A stretch of 64,000 bases of DNA from positions 21,488-85,487 of the forward strand of contig NZ_JBHMFT010000022.1 of the NCBI RefSeq assembly GCF_051433195.1. Direction: 5' to 3'. The number at the start of each line of letters is the position of its first letter. The first letter of the stretch is position 1. Made by a program: the position numbers and the translations under genes. The notes beneath the pieces are model-generated. The model worked only from the letters and a program-made list of their open reading frames with translations. It did not search any database and had not been told where the DNA came from. Source of the DNA: Falsiroseomonas sp051433195. Lineage in GTDB: Bacteria > Pseudomonadota > Alphaproteobacteria > Acetobacterales > Acetobacteraceae. Below are positions 31,599 through 40,031 of this stretch, piece after piece.

Positions 31599-32746
31599 TT
31601 CGGCGGCCGTTGCGAGAAGCTGCGGCCGAAGACACCCTCCGCGATGCGATTCTTCATCATCTCCAGGCTGCCGCCGGCGATCATCCAGCCGCGCGTCTTG
31701 CGGACGCAGTATTCGATCAACAGGTCCTGGCTGTAGCCGGTGCCGCCCATGATCTGCATGGATTCGTTCGAGGCCATCCAGCCGGCCTGGTTGCAGGCAT
31801 ACTTGGCCAGCGCCACGTCCTGCGGATCGGGCAGCCCGTCCTTCGCGCGGACGGCGGCGCGGTACAGCAGGAGCTGGGCGCTATCGAGCGCCACGCGCAT
31901 TTCCGCGAACTTCCATTGCAGCCCCTGAAATTCCATCAGCGCGCGGCCGAACTGCCTGCGCTGTTCGGCATGTGCGCGGGCCTGGCGGAAGCAGTATTCG
32001 CCGAGCGCGAGGGCGCGGGTGGTGTTGCCGGCGCGTTCCACGTTGAAGCCGGCGATCTGCTTGCGGAAGCCGCCCTCGCCCAGCAGCACGTTCTCCGCCG
32101 GGATGAAGACGTTGTCGAAATATAGCGCGCACCAGGTCTCGCCGTTCATGTAGCGGCTGGGCTGGCCGAGGCGAAAGCCTTCCATGCCGCGCTCGACGAT
32201 GACGCTGCCGATGCCGTTCACGCCGGGTCCGAAGCGGCAGTAGATGACGAAGACGCCGGCGTCTTCCGTGTTGGAGGTGAACACCTTGCCGCCATTGAGG
32301 CGAAAGCCGTTGCCGTCCTTCGTGCAGGTGGTCTTCAGGTCAGTCAGCGCGCTGCCGGCATCGGGTTCGGTCATGCCGACGGCCGCGATGGTTTCGCCCT
32401 TCAGAAGCGGCGTGAAGAAGCGTTCCTTCTGGCCAGGCGTCGCGTATTCGGCAAACGTTCGAAAGGCGCCGAAATTGCCGGCCTGGAGCACGTCGGCGCT
32501 GCGCGGGCAGACATAGGCGATCTGTTCCATCGCCAGCACCGCGTCGAACAGCGTGCCGCCCTGGCCGCCGTCTTCCTCCGGCACCATGATGCCGAACAGG
32601 CCGTTCTCCGCCATCAGCTTGGCGACATCCCAGGGGAAGCGCTCGTCATGCGCGCGCGGCAGGGCGTCCTTGGCCAGATGCGCTTCCGCGAAGCGGCGCA
32701 CGCTGTCCTGGAAGGCGACCTGTTCCTCGGTGAGGGAGAAATCCAT
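31595..32746 (-). CDS. Acyl-CoA dehydrogenase
   Basis: A 383-residue flavoprotein with MDFSLTEEQVAFQDSVRRFAEAHL, TEPDAGSALTDLKTT (flavin contact), a middle beta domain, and ALAKYACNQAGWMASNESMQIMGGTGYSQD. At the usual catalytic YEGTxE position it reads AGGSLE, as in several ACAD clades where the base lies elsewhere. It should oxidise an acyl-CoA to the 2-enoyl-CoA using an electron-transfer flavoprotein. ATG at 32746 overlaps by one base the SDR stop (TGATG). Confidence 0.9.
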   Translation of the reverse strand: MDFSLTEEQVAFQDSVRRFAEAHLAKDALPRAHDERFPWDVAKLMAENGLFGIMVPEEDGGQGGTLFDAVLAMEQIAYVCPRSADVLQAGNFGAFRTFAEYATPGQKERFFTPLLKGETIAAVGMTEPDAGSALTDLKTTCTKDGNGFRLNGGKVFTSNTEDAGVFVIYCRFGPGVNGIGSVIVERGMEGFRLGQPSRYMNGETWCALYFDNVFIPAENVLLGEGGFRKQIAGFNVERAGNTTRALALGEYCFRQARAHAEQRRQFGRALMEFQGLQWKFAEMRVALDSAQLLLYRAAVRAKDGLPDPQDVALAKYACNQAGWMASNESMQIMGGTGYSQDLLIEYCVRKTRGWMIAGGSLEMMKNRIAEGVFGRSFSQRPPK

Positions 32747-33657
32747 CAGACGGGGTCCCAACCGAAGACGTCGCCGCTGCGATCCAACGGCTGGAAGTTG
32801 GAGCGGAAGGCGGGCAGGGCGGTCTCGGCGATGGATTCCGGCGTCCAGCCCTCGCCGCGATGGGCGCTGCGGATCGGGCGCGGGTGGCTGAACAGGAACA
32901 GCTCGTTGTGACGGGCCGCGAAGATCTGGCCGGTGACGGCCTTGGCGGCATCGGAGGCCAGGAAGACGGCCAGCGGTGCGTTCTTCTCCGGCGTCATCTG
33001 CTGCATCCGCGCGACGCGCGCCTTCTCGGCCTCCGTGGTGGCGGGGATGGAACTGGTCATGCGCGACCAGGCGAAGGGCGCGATGCAGTTGGACCGCACG
33101 CCGAAGCGCTGCATGTCCAGCGCGATGGACTTCGACAGGGCCGCCACGCCCAGCTTCGCGGCGGAGTAGTTTGCTTGCCCGAAGTTGCCGATGAGGCCGG
33201 AGGTCGAGGTCATGTGGACATAGGCGCCGCTGCCCTGCTTCCGGAAATGCTCCGCCGCGGCACGCGAGACGAAGAAGGATCCGTTGAGGTGGACGCCGAT
33301 GACGGTCAGCCATTCCTCCGGCGACATCTTGTGGAAAATCTGGTCGCGGAGGATGCCGGCATTGTTCACGACGATGTCGATGCGCCCGTAGGTGTCCACC
33401 GCCTGCGCCACGATGCGCTGCGCGCTGGACCAATCCGCCACGCCGTCCGTGTTCACCACCGCCTTACCGCCGCGCTGGGCAATGATGGCGACGGTCTGCT
33501 CGCCGGGGGTTGCGCTGGTCGGGCCCTCGCCGGTCAGGCTGGCGCCGATGTCGTTGACCACGACGGAGGCACCGGCCAGCGCCATGGCCAGCGCGATCTC
33601 CCGCCCGATGCCGCCACCGGCCCCGGTGACGACGGCAACCTTGCCTTCGAGCATCAT
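32746..33657 (-). CDS. SDR family oxidoreductase, 3-hydroxyacyl-CoA dehydrogenase-like
   Basis: A 303-residue short-chain dehydrogenase with VVTGAGGGIGREIALAMALAGA, VVNNAGILRDQIFHKM, and NYSAAK (Y164, K168) after STSG. The insertion with VVVNDIGASLTGEG and long SATPGEQTV linker is typical of the peroxisomal multifunctional enzyme type 2 (HSD17B4) dehydrogenase group, so a 3-hydroxyacyl-CoA dehydrogenase activity fits the operon. ATG at 33657 follows AGGCAGGGAAG. It is the first gene of the minus-strand operon and diverges from the ABC transporter. Confidence 0.88.
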   Translation of the reverse strand: MMLEGKVAVVTGAGGGIGREIALAMALAGASVVVNDIGASLTGEGPTSATPGEQTVAIIAQRGGKAVVNTDGVADWSSAQRIVAQAVDTYGRIDIVVNNAGILRDQIFHKMSPEEWLTVIGVHLNGSFFVSRAAAEHFRKQGSGAYVHMTSTSGLIGNFGQANYSAAKLGVAALSKSIALDMQRFGVRSNCIAPFAWSRMTSSIPATTEAEKARVARMQQMTPEKNAPLAVFLASDAAKAVTGQIFAARHNELFLFSHPRPIRSAHRGEGWTPESIAETALPAFRSNFQPLDRSGDVFGWDPV

Positions 33658-33776
33658 CTTCCCTGCCTCCCGCTTGCGCATCTGCGTTCTAATGCGGTGC
33701 GATCGCAGCGTGAAGCCGGGTTGCCGCATCCTGTCATGCGCCTAGACTGATGCGGAGGTGCAAGGGAGGACGCACA

Positions 33777-34544
33777 TTGGCCTTTGTGGAGCTGGACGGC
33801 GTCGGCATGACCTTTCGCGGCCGCACCGGGGCCTATGAGGCGGTGCGGGACTTCAACCTGGAGTTGGCGGAGGGCGAGTTCTTCTGCCTGCTCGGCACTT
33901 CCGGCTGCGGCAAGACCACGGTGATGAACATGCTGGCCGGCTTCGACGCGCCGACCGCCGGCCGAATCACGCTGGAAGGCCGCCCGGTGCGCGGGCCCGG
34001 TGCGGATCGCGGCGTGGTCTTCCAGGGGCATGACAGCCTGTATGACTGGCTGACGGCGCGCGACAACATCGCCTTCGGCCTGCGGCTGCGCGGCATGGGC
34101 CGGCGCGACCGGCGCGAGGTGGCGGACCGTTTCCTGGACATGGTGGGGCTGACGGGGCAGGGGGCGAAGCATCCCTCGGAATTGTCGGGCGGCATGAAGC
34201 AGCGCATCCAGATCGCGCGGGCGCTGGCGAATGATCCGCACATGCTGCTGATGGACGAGCCCTTCGGCGCGCTGGACGCGATGACGCGCGCGGTGCTGCA
34301 AACCGAGCTTTCGCGGATCTGGTCTGAGAATCGTAAGACCGTCTTGTTCATCACGCATGACATCGAGGAGGCCTGCGCGCTGGCGACGCGGGTCGGCGTG
34401 ATGAAGCGCGGGCCGGGCGGGACGCTGAAGGCGGTGGTGCCAGTTGACCTGCCGTATCCGCGGGACCGCACCTCGGACGCCTTCATGGCCAGCTTCCGCC
34501 AGGTGCATGCGCTGATCCATGAGGAGATCCATCCGCATGCATAG
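33777..34544 (+). CDS. ABC transporter ATP-binding protein, SsuB/TauB-type
   Basis: A 255-residue ATPase with Walker A LGTSGCGKTT (39-48), signature LSGGMKQRIQIARAL, Walker B LLMDEPFGALD and H-loop ITHDIEEA. These are characteristic of the nitrate/sulfonate/taurine/bicarbonate importer family. TTG at 33777 is chosen because a strong AGGGAGGA lies six bases before it. It forms an operon with the permease and binding-protein genes. No sulfonate oxygenase gene is nearby, so the substrate is open. Confidence 0.9.
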   Translation: MAFVELDGVGMTFRGRTGAYEAVRDFNLELAEGEFFCLLGTSGCGKTTVMNMLAGFDAPTAGRITLEGRPVRGPGADRGVVFQGHDSLYDWLTARDNIAFGLRLRGMGRRDRREVADRFLDMVGLTGQGAKHPSELSGGMKQRIQIARALANDPHMLLMDEPFGALDAMTRAVLQTELSRIWSENRKTVLFITHDIEEACALATRVGVMKRGPGGTLKAVVPVDLPYPRDRTSDAFMASFRQVHALIHEEIHPHA

Positions 34545-35298
34545 CCGCACCGCCACCGTCGCCGGCTACGTCATCGGCTTCGCGCTGCTGTTCCTGATCT
34601 GGCACCTGGCTTCCGTCTTCATTGTGCGGTCGGTGCTGTTTCCCTCGCCGATCCCGGTGTTCGAGCGCGGATGGGTCCTGATCGAGGATGCGTTGCTGCA
34701 GGAAGCCATCGTGGCCTCCATGCGGCGCATCATTCAGGGCTTCCTGCTGGGCAGCGCCATTGGCATACCCATCGGGCTTGCCATCGGCAGCTTCCGGCTG
34801 GTGCGGTTGCTGCTGGAACCTTGGACGGAATTCTTCCGCTTCATACCAGCCGTCGCGATGATCACCGTCTCCGTCATCTGGTTCGGCATCGGGGAGGAGA
34901 GCAAGATCTTCCTGATTGCGTATACCACCGTATTCGTCGTGGTGATCGCGACGGCGGCCGGTGTCGGTGCGGTGGGGCGGGACAAGATCCGCGCGGCGCA
35001 GTGCCTCGGCGCCAGCCGCTTGCAGGTGTTCGCGCTGGTCGCGCTGCCGGCGACGGTGCCCTACATCCTGACGGGGATGCGGCTTGCCATGGCGAACGCC
35101 TTCGTCACCATCGTGGCGGCGGAACTGGTTGCCTCCAACGACGGGCTCGGCAAGATGCTGTGGGATGCGCGGCTGTTCATGCAGGTGGAAGACATCTTCG
35201 TCGCGCTGATCTCGCTCGGCCTGCTCGGCTTTGCGACCGACCGGGTGTTTCGCCTGTTGATTCGCGCCTTCGCCGGGCGCTTCAATCCGACCATGTGA
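34537..35298 (+). CDS. ABC transporter permease, SsuC/TauC-type
   Basis: A 253-residue membrane protein with six hydrophobic segments and the BPD-type EAA loop (AAQCLGASRLQVFALVALPATVPYILTGMRLAMANAFVTIVAAEL). ATG at 34537 overlaps the ATPase stop by eight bases and follows GAGGAG. It forms the channel for the same importer as the flanking genes. Confidence 0.9.
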   Translation: MHSRTATVAGYVIGFALLFLIWHLASVFIVRSVLFPSPIPVFERGWVLIEDALLQEAIVASMRRIIQGFLLGSAIGIPIGLAIGSFRLVRLLLEPWTEFFRFIPAVAMITVSVIWFGIGEESKIFLIAYTTVFVVVIATAAGVGAVGRDKIRAAQCLGASRLQVFALVALPATVPYILTGMRLAMANAFVTIVAAELVASNDGLGKMLWDARLFMQVEDIFVALISLGLLGFATDRVFRLLIRAFAGRFNPTM

Positions 35299-35316
35299 CG
35301 AACAGGGAGAACCAAC

Positions 35317-36270
35317 ATGCTTCGCCGTAACCTGCTGGCTGCCGGGGCCACCGTGCTCGCAGCCCCCGCCTTCGCGCAGAACGCGCCGATCAAGATGACG
35401 ATTGCGACCGGCGTGGACCCGTCCTTCGCGCCCTATTACGTGGCGCGGGAGGGTGGCTTCTTCACGCGCAACGGGCTGGACGTGACGGTGAATACCGGGC
35501 CGTCGGGGTCCGCCATGGTGGCCTTCCTGATCGGCAACCAGATCAATTCCGCCTATGGCGCCGAGCAGGCCGGCGTGTCCGCGCACCTGGTCGACCCCAA
35601 CGTGGTGGCGGTGGCGGAGGGCACGGCGCTGCTGCGCTGGATCAGCGTGCTCGGCCGCAACATCGAGAACATGGAGGGCCTGAAGGGCAAGAAGGTCGGC
35701 GTTGCCCGCGGTACCGGCAGCGAGACCTTCTGGCTGTCCGTCGTCTCCAAGCTCAACCTGAACCCGGCCGATTATACCATCGTCAATGTCGAGGCGCCGG
35801 AGATGGTGGCGGCGCTGGAGCGTGGCAACATCGACGCCTTCGCGGTGTGGGAGCCCTGGCCGACACGCGCCATGCGCGCCATCCCGAACACCAAGATCCT
35901 GGTCTCCAACGAGCAGATCCAGATCGTCCGCAACTTCGTCTACATGAACAAGGCCTGGGCGCAGTCCAACACCGAGGCGACGACGCGGCTGATGCGGTCC
36001 CTGGTCCAGGCGCAGGAATACATCGCCAGCAACCCGACCGAGGCGGCGGCCCAGGTCGCGCGGTTCCTGCGGCAGGACCGCGCCTTCATCGCCGAGCTGA
36101 TGACGAAGGTGGAGTACAAGATGAACCTGACGCCGGACAGCGTCGGCAACATCCAGCTCGCCATCGATCAGCTGCGCGGCATGAACCGGCTGTCGAAGGA
36201 GGTGACGCCGGCGGAGGTGATCTGGAAGGACCCGCTGGCTGCCGCGGCGCCGGGCCGGGTGATGATCTGA
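35317..36270 (+). CDS. ABC transporter substrate-binding protein, NMT1/SsuA-like
   Basis: A 317-residue periplasmic protein with a twin-arginine-like signal peptide (MLRRNLLAAGATVLAAPAFAQ, cleavage after AFA). The NMT1/THI5-like fold follows: FAPYYVAREGGFFTRNGLDVTVNTG, LKGKKVGVARGTGSETFW, ALERGNIDAFAVWEPWPTRA. It should deliver a small anionic or heterocyclic ligand to the permease. ATG at 35317 follows AGGGAGAACCAAC, 18 bases after the permease stop. A strong terminator follows. Confidence 0.9.
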   Translation: MLRRNLLAAGATVLAAPAFAQNAPIKMTIATGVDPSFAPYYVAREGGFFTRNGLDVTVNTGPSGSAMVAFLIGNQINSAYGAEQAGVSAHLVDPNVVAVAEGTALLRWISVLGRNIENMEGLKGKKVGVARGTGSETFWLSVVSKLNLNPADYTIVNVEAPEMVAALERGNIDAFAVWEPWPTRAMRAIPNTKILVSNEQIQIVRNFVYMNKAWAQSNTEATTRLMRSLVQAQEYIASNPTEAAAQVARFLRQDRAFIAELMTKVEYKMNLTPDSVGNIQLAIDQLRGMNRLSKEVTPAEVIWKDPLAAAAPGRVMI

Positions 36271-36275
36271 GCGAA

Positions 36276-36301
36276 GCGGAGGGGGCCTGTGCCCCCTCCG
36301 C
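36276..36301. terminator. Bidirectional terminator hairpin after the ABC operon
   Basis: An 11-bp perfect stem GCGGAGGGGGC (36276-36286) / GCCCCCTCCGC (36291-36301), loop CTGT. It lies exactly between the convergent binding-protein and alpha/beta-hydrolase genes, so it can stop both transcripts. No long T-run follows. Confidence 0.7.
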
Positions 36302-37189
36302 CTACTTCTCGGCGGCGGCGATGATGCCGCCGGCCAGGCTGGCCGGGATGCGGTTGGTCCAGCGGCCGCAATCCACCTGCGTGACGAAATCCAGCACCGC
36401 GCGGTTGAAGGCGTCCGGATCCTCCAGGTTCATGGTGTGGCCGCATTTCGGCATGACCAGCAGCGCGCTGCTTTTGATGGTGCGCTTGAGGTAGAGGCTG
36501 GCCTCCAGCGTCGGGTCATCCTCGTCGCCGGCGATCACCAGCGTCGGCACCGTCATGGCGCGGAACTGGGCTTCCAGGTCGAACAGGCTGGGGCGGCGGC
36601 GCTGCACGCCGTTCATCGTCAGCGCGGAGCCCTCGGTGCTGTGCTCGCAGAGCTGCTGTTGGAACTCGGCGTAGCCACGGGGATCCTTTTCCTCGAACAC
36701 CAGGCGGGTCGGGCCGCGGCTGTAGGTCAGGCCGAACCTGTCCATGCCCTCGGCGCGGATGCGGGCGATGGCAGCGTCGGTTTCCGCATGGAACTGGGCG
36801 GTCTTGCCGGGGGCGGCGCCATAGCCGACGCCGGCGGCGACCAGGCTGCGGGCGAGGCCGGCGTGGCGCAGGCCGAGGTGCAGCGTGGCGAAGCCGCCCA
36901 TGGACAGGCCGACGACATGGCTCGGGCCGAGGCCGAGGCCCTGGATGACGGCAGCGATGTCGTCCGTCGCGCGGTCCTGGCTGTATTTGGCGGGGTCGCT
37001 CGGGACCTCCGAGGGCGGATAGCCGCGCGCGGCATAGGCGATGCAGCGGTAACGGCGCGAGAAGAAGCGCAGCTGCGGCTCCCAGGACCGGTGGTCGCCG
37101 GCATATTCATGGACGAACACTATGGGCGTGCCGGACCCGGCTTCCTCATAGTGCAGGCTGACCCCGTCATCGGCGCGCAAGGTCGGCAT
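36302..37189 (-). CDS. Alpha/beta-fold hydrolase
   Basis: A 295-residue alpha/beta hydrolase with oxyanion strand VFVHEYAGDHRSWEPQL, nucleophile elbow GLSMGG (S96), the acid in VIAGDEDDPT and the catalytic histidine in MPKCGHTMN. It resembles 3-oxoadipate-enol-lactonase-like esterases, but a real substrate cannot be told. No signal peptide. ATG at 37189. It diverges from the suf regulator. Confidence 0.88.
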   Translation of the reverse strand: MPTLRADDGVSLHYEEAGSGTPIVFVHEYAGDHRSWEPQLRFFSRRYRCIAYAARGYPPSEVPSDPAKYSQDRATDDIAAVIQGLGLGPSHVVGLSMGGFATLHLGLRHAGLARSLVAAGVGYGAAPGKTAQFHAETDAAIARIRAEGMDRFGLTYSRGPTRLVFEEKDPRGYAEFQQQLCEHSTEGSALTMNGVQRRRPSLFDLEAQFRAMTVPTLVIAGDEDDPTLEASLYLKRTIKSSALLVMPKCGHTMNLEDPDAFNRAVLDFVTQVDCGRWTNRIPASLAGGIIAAAEK

Positions 37190-37336
37190 GGATTGTTCCC
37201 GGTGTAGTTTGCAGGATCGTGCCGCCCGAATCCCGCCGCGGCAACCCGCCGGGCGCCTTGACACTTCGGGGGGGCGAGCGCATCTGCAATCCGGACCTCG
37301 CTGGTCCCCTATCCAGGCCAAGGGAGCATTTTCCGC

Positions 37337-37777
37337 GTGTTGCGGGTCTCGAAATTCACCGACTACGCCGTGGTGGTGCTGTCCCGGCTGGAGGCGGAGG
37401 GCGGGGTGCAGACCGCGCCTGGCCTCGCCGCCGGTACCGGCATCGCTGAGCCCACGGTGGCCAAGGTGCTGAAGATGCTGGCCCAGGCCGGGCTGGTGGA
37501 GGGCCTGCGGGGTGCCCGTGGCGGCTACCGCCTGCTGCGGCCGCTGGACAGCCTGGGGCTGTCCGAGGTGATCGTGGCAATGGATGGGCCGATTGCGCTA
37601 ACCGCCTGCGTCGATGGCGGCTTTGGACTTTGCGAGGCGGAGAACACCTGCCCTGTCCGTGGCCGCTGGGACCCGGTGAATGCCGCGATCCGCGGTGCGC
37701 TGTCCGCCATCATGGTCAGCGAGATCGCCTCTCCGCTTCCGGCCCGTCGTGCCGTGCCTGTCCTCGTCGCCGAGTAG
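37337..37777 (+). CDS. Rrf2-family SUF operon regulator
   Basis: A 146-residue Rrf2 transcription factor with an N-terminal winged helix (VSKFTDYAVVVLSRLEAEGG, then LAAGTGIAEPTVAKVLKMLAQAGLVEGLRGARGGYRL). Three cysteines C91, C99 and C105 can hold an Fe-S cluster (ACVDGGFGLCEAENTCPV), as in IscR and SUF-type regulators. GTG at 37337 with AAGGGAG upstream. It lies 11 bases before sufB and most likely senses Fe-S status to control the whole operon including itself. Confidence 0.92.
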   Translation: MLRVSKFTDYAVVVLSRLEAEGGVQTAPGLAAGTGIAEPTVAKVLKMLAQAGLVEGLRGARGGYRLLRPLDSLGLSEVIVAMDGPIALTACVDGGFGLCEAENTCPVRGRWDPVNAAIRGALSAIMVSEIASPLPARRAVPVLVAE

Positions 37778-37788
37778 GATATACCAAG

Positions 37789-39279
37789 ATGGCAGCCGTT
37801 ACCGAAACCATCGAAGCCGTACAGGCCGTCGCGGACTCCGGCTACAAGTGGGGTTTCGAGACCGACATCGAGATGGACTTCGCGCCGAAGGGGTTGAACG
37901 AGGACATCGTTCGCTTCATCAGCGCGAAGAAGAAGGAGCCCGCCTGGCTGCTGGACTGGCGGCTGAAGGCGTATCGCCATTGGCTGACCATGGAAGTGCC
38001 GCACTGGGCCGCCGTCAGCCATCCGCCGATCGATTTCCAGGACGCGTTCTATTATGCGGCACCGAAGCAGGGCCCGAAGTCGCTGGACGAGGTCGATCCG
38101 GAGCTTCTGAAGACCTACGCCAAGCTCGGCATTCCGCTGAAGGAACAGGCGATCCTCGCGGGTGTCGAGGGCGCGGGCGATACGCCGGCGGAAGGGCGGA
38201 TGCCGGTTGCCGTCGATGCGGTGTTCGACAGCGTCTCCGTCGCCACATCCTACAAGGAGCGGCTGGCGAAGGACGGGATCGTGTTCTGCGCGATCAGCGA
38301 GGCGGTGCACACGCATCCGGAGCTGATCAAGCAATACCTCGGCTCCGTCGTGCCACAGGGCGACAACTACTATGCGGCGCTGAACAGCGCGGTCTTCACG
38401 GATGGCAGCTTCGTCTACATCCCGAAGGGCGTGCGCTGCCCGATGGAGCTGTCCACCTATTTCCGCATCAACGCGAAGAGCACGGGCCAGTTCGAGCGCA
38501 CGCTGATCATCGCGGACGAGGGCAGCACGGTCAGCTACCTCGAAGGCTGTACCGCGCCGATGCGCGACGAGAACCAGCTGCATGCGGCGGTGGTGGAACT
38601 GGTGGCGCTGGACGATGCCAGCATCAAGTACAGCACGGTGCAGAACTGGTACCCCGGCGATGCCGAGGGCAAGGGCGGCATCTACAACTTCGTCACCAAG
38701 CGGGCGGCCTGCCGCGGCAAGCGCAGCAAGGTGTCCTGGACGCAGGTGGAGACCGGTTCGGCCATCACCTGGAAGTATCCGTCCTGCCTGCTGATCGGTG
38801 ACGACAGCGTCGGCGAGTTCTATTCGGTGGCGATCACCAACAACCGCCAGCAGGCGGATACCGGCACCAAGATGTTCCACATTGGCGCGCGCACGCGCAG
38901 CACGATCGTGAGCAAGGGCATCTCCGCCGGGCGTGGCCAGAACACCTATCGTGGCCTGGTGAAGATCAGCCCGAAGGCGGCCGGCGCGCGCAACTTCACG
39001 CAGTGCGACAGCCTGCTGATCGGCGACCAGTGCGGGGCGCATACCGTGCCCTACATCGAGAATCGCTGCATGACGGCGAAGGTGGAGCATGAGGCGACGA
39101 CCAGCCGGATCGCGGAGGACCAGCTGTTCTACTGCCGGTCCCGCGGCCTGACGCAGGAAGACGCCGTCGGCATGATCGTCAACGGCTTCTGCCGCGAGGT
39201 GCTGAAGGAGTTGCCGATGGAATTCGCGGTGGAAGCGCAGAAGCTGCTGCAGATCAGTCTTGAAGGATCGGTGGGTTAA
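37789..39279 (+). CDS. sufB: Fe-S cluster assembly scaffold SufB
   Basis: A 496-residue SufB, the scaffold subunit of the SufBC2D complex, with conserved features: GVRCPMELSTYFRINA, ADEGSTVSYLEGCTAP, TQVETGSAITWKYPSC and RNFTQCDSLLIG (conserved cysteine region), ending SRGLTQEDAVGMIVNGFCREV. Length is normal and there is no intein. ATG at 37789, 11 bases after the regulator stop. First structural gene of the operon. Confidence 0.97.
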   Translation: MAAVTETIEAVQAVADSGYKWGFETDIEMDFAPKGLNEDIVRFISAKKKEPAWLLDWRLKAYRHWLTMEVPHWAAVSHPPIDFQDAFYYAAPKQGPKSLDEVDPELLKTYAKLGIPLKEQAILAGVEGAGDTPAEGRMPVAVDAVFDSVSVATSYKERLAKDGIVFCAISEAVHTHPELIKQYLGSVVPQGDNYYAALNSAVFTDGSFVYIPKGVRCPMELSTYFRINAKSTGQFERTLIIADEGSTVSYLEGCTAPMRDENQLHAAVVELVALDDASIKYSTVQNWYPGDAEGKGGIYNFVTKRAACRGKRSKVSWTQVETGSAITWKYPSCLLIGDDSVGEFYSVAITNNRQQADTGTKMFHIGARTRSTIVSKGISAGRGQNTYRGLVKISPKAAGARNFTQCDSLLIGDQCGAHTVPYIENRCMTAKVEHEATTSRIAEDQLFYCRSRGLTQEDAVGMIVNGFCREVLKELPMEFAVEAQKLLQISLEGSVG

Positions 39280-39281
39280 TC

Positions 39282-40031
39282 ATGTTGAAGATTGAAAATC
39301 TGCACGCGACGGTCGATGGCAAGCAGATCCTCAACGGTGTCAACCTGACCATTCCGGCGGGTGAGGTCCATGCGATCATGGGGCCGAACGGCTCCGGCAA
39401 GTCCACGCTGTCCTACGTGCTGGCGGGCCGCGACGGCTATGAGGTGACGGAAGGCTCCGTCACCTTCGGCGACGTCGACCTGCTGGCGATGGAGCCGGAG
39501 GAGCGCGCCGTGGCCGGCGTGTTCCTCGCCTTCCAGGCGCCGGTCGAGCTGCCGGGCGTGGGCAACGCCAACTTCCTGCGCACGGCGCTGAACGCGGTGC
39601 GCCGCGCGAAGGGCGAGGGCGAGATCGACGCGATGCAGTTCCTCAAGCTGGCGCGCGCCCGCATGAAGGTGCTGAACATGTCGGACGACATGCTGAAGCG
39701 GCCGGTGAATGTCGGCTTCTCCGGCGGCGAGAAGAAGCGCAACGAGATGCTGCAGATGGCGCTGCTGTCGCCGCGGCTTGCGCTGCTGGACGAGACCGAC
39801 AGCGGGCTCGACATCGATGCGCTGAAGCTGGTGTCGGATACGGTGAACAGCCTGCGCGGGCCGGACTTCTCCGCGCTGGTCATCACCCACTACCAGCGGC
39901 TGCTGAACCACATCGTGCCGGATGCGGTGCACGTCCTGTCGGGCGGCCGCATCATCAAGTCCGGTGGGCCGGAACTGGCGCAGGAGCTGGAGAAGTCCGG
40001 CTACGGCGCGATCCAGGCGGCCGCCGCATGA
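39282..40031 (+). CDS. sufC: SUF system ATPase SufC
   Basis: A 249-residue ABC-type ATPase with GPNGSGKSTLSYVLAGR (Walker A), the SufC-specific FLAFQAPVELPGV Q-loop, FSGGEKKRNEMLQM signature, LALLDETDSGLDIDALK and ITHYQRLL. It powers SufBC2D. Starts two bases after the sufB stop; its stop overlaps sufD (ATGA). Confidence 0.97.
   Translation: MLKIENLHATVDGKQILNGVNLTIPAGEVHAIMGPNGSGKSTLSYVLAGRDGYEVTEGSVTFGDVDLLAMEPEERAVAGVFLAFQAPVELPGVGNANFLRTALNAVRRAKGEGEIDAMQFLKLARARMKVLNMSDDMLKRPVNVGFSGGEKKRNEMLQMALLSPRLALLDETDSGLDIDALKLVSDTVNSLRGPDFSALVITHYQRLLNHIVPDAVHVLSGGRIIKSGGPELAQELEKSGYGAIQAAAA

Noticed and set aside
33698..33707. TGCGATCGCA palindrome in the divergent acyl-CoA/ABC region
   Set aside because: Perfect but short and common in GC-rich DNA; there is no adjacent regulator gene to assign it to, so it is mentioned only as context.
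37258..37290. A perfect TTGACA upstream of the suf regulator
   Set aside because: No acceptable -10 sequence lies 16-18 bases downstream, so I did not list it as a promoter.
37776..37788. GGATATACC before sufB as a fourth GATATATC-type site
   Set aside because: It differs in the palindrome centre and lies between two co-oriented suf genes, unlike the three cluster sites.
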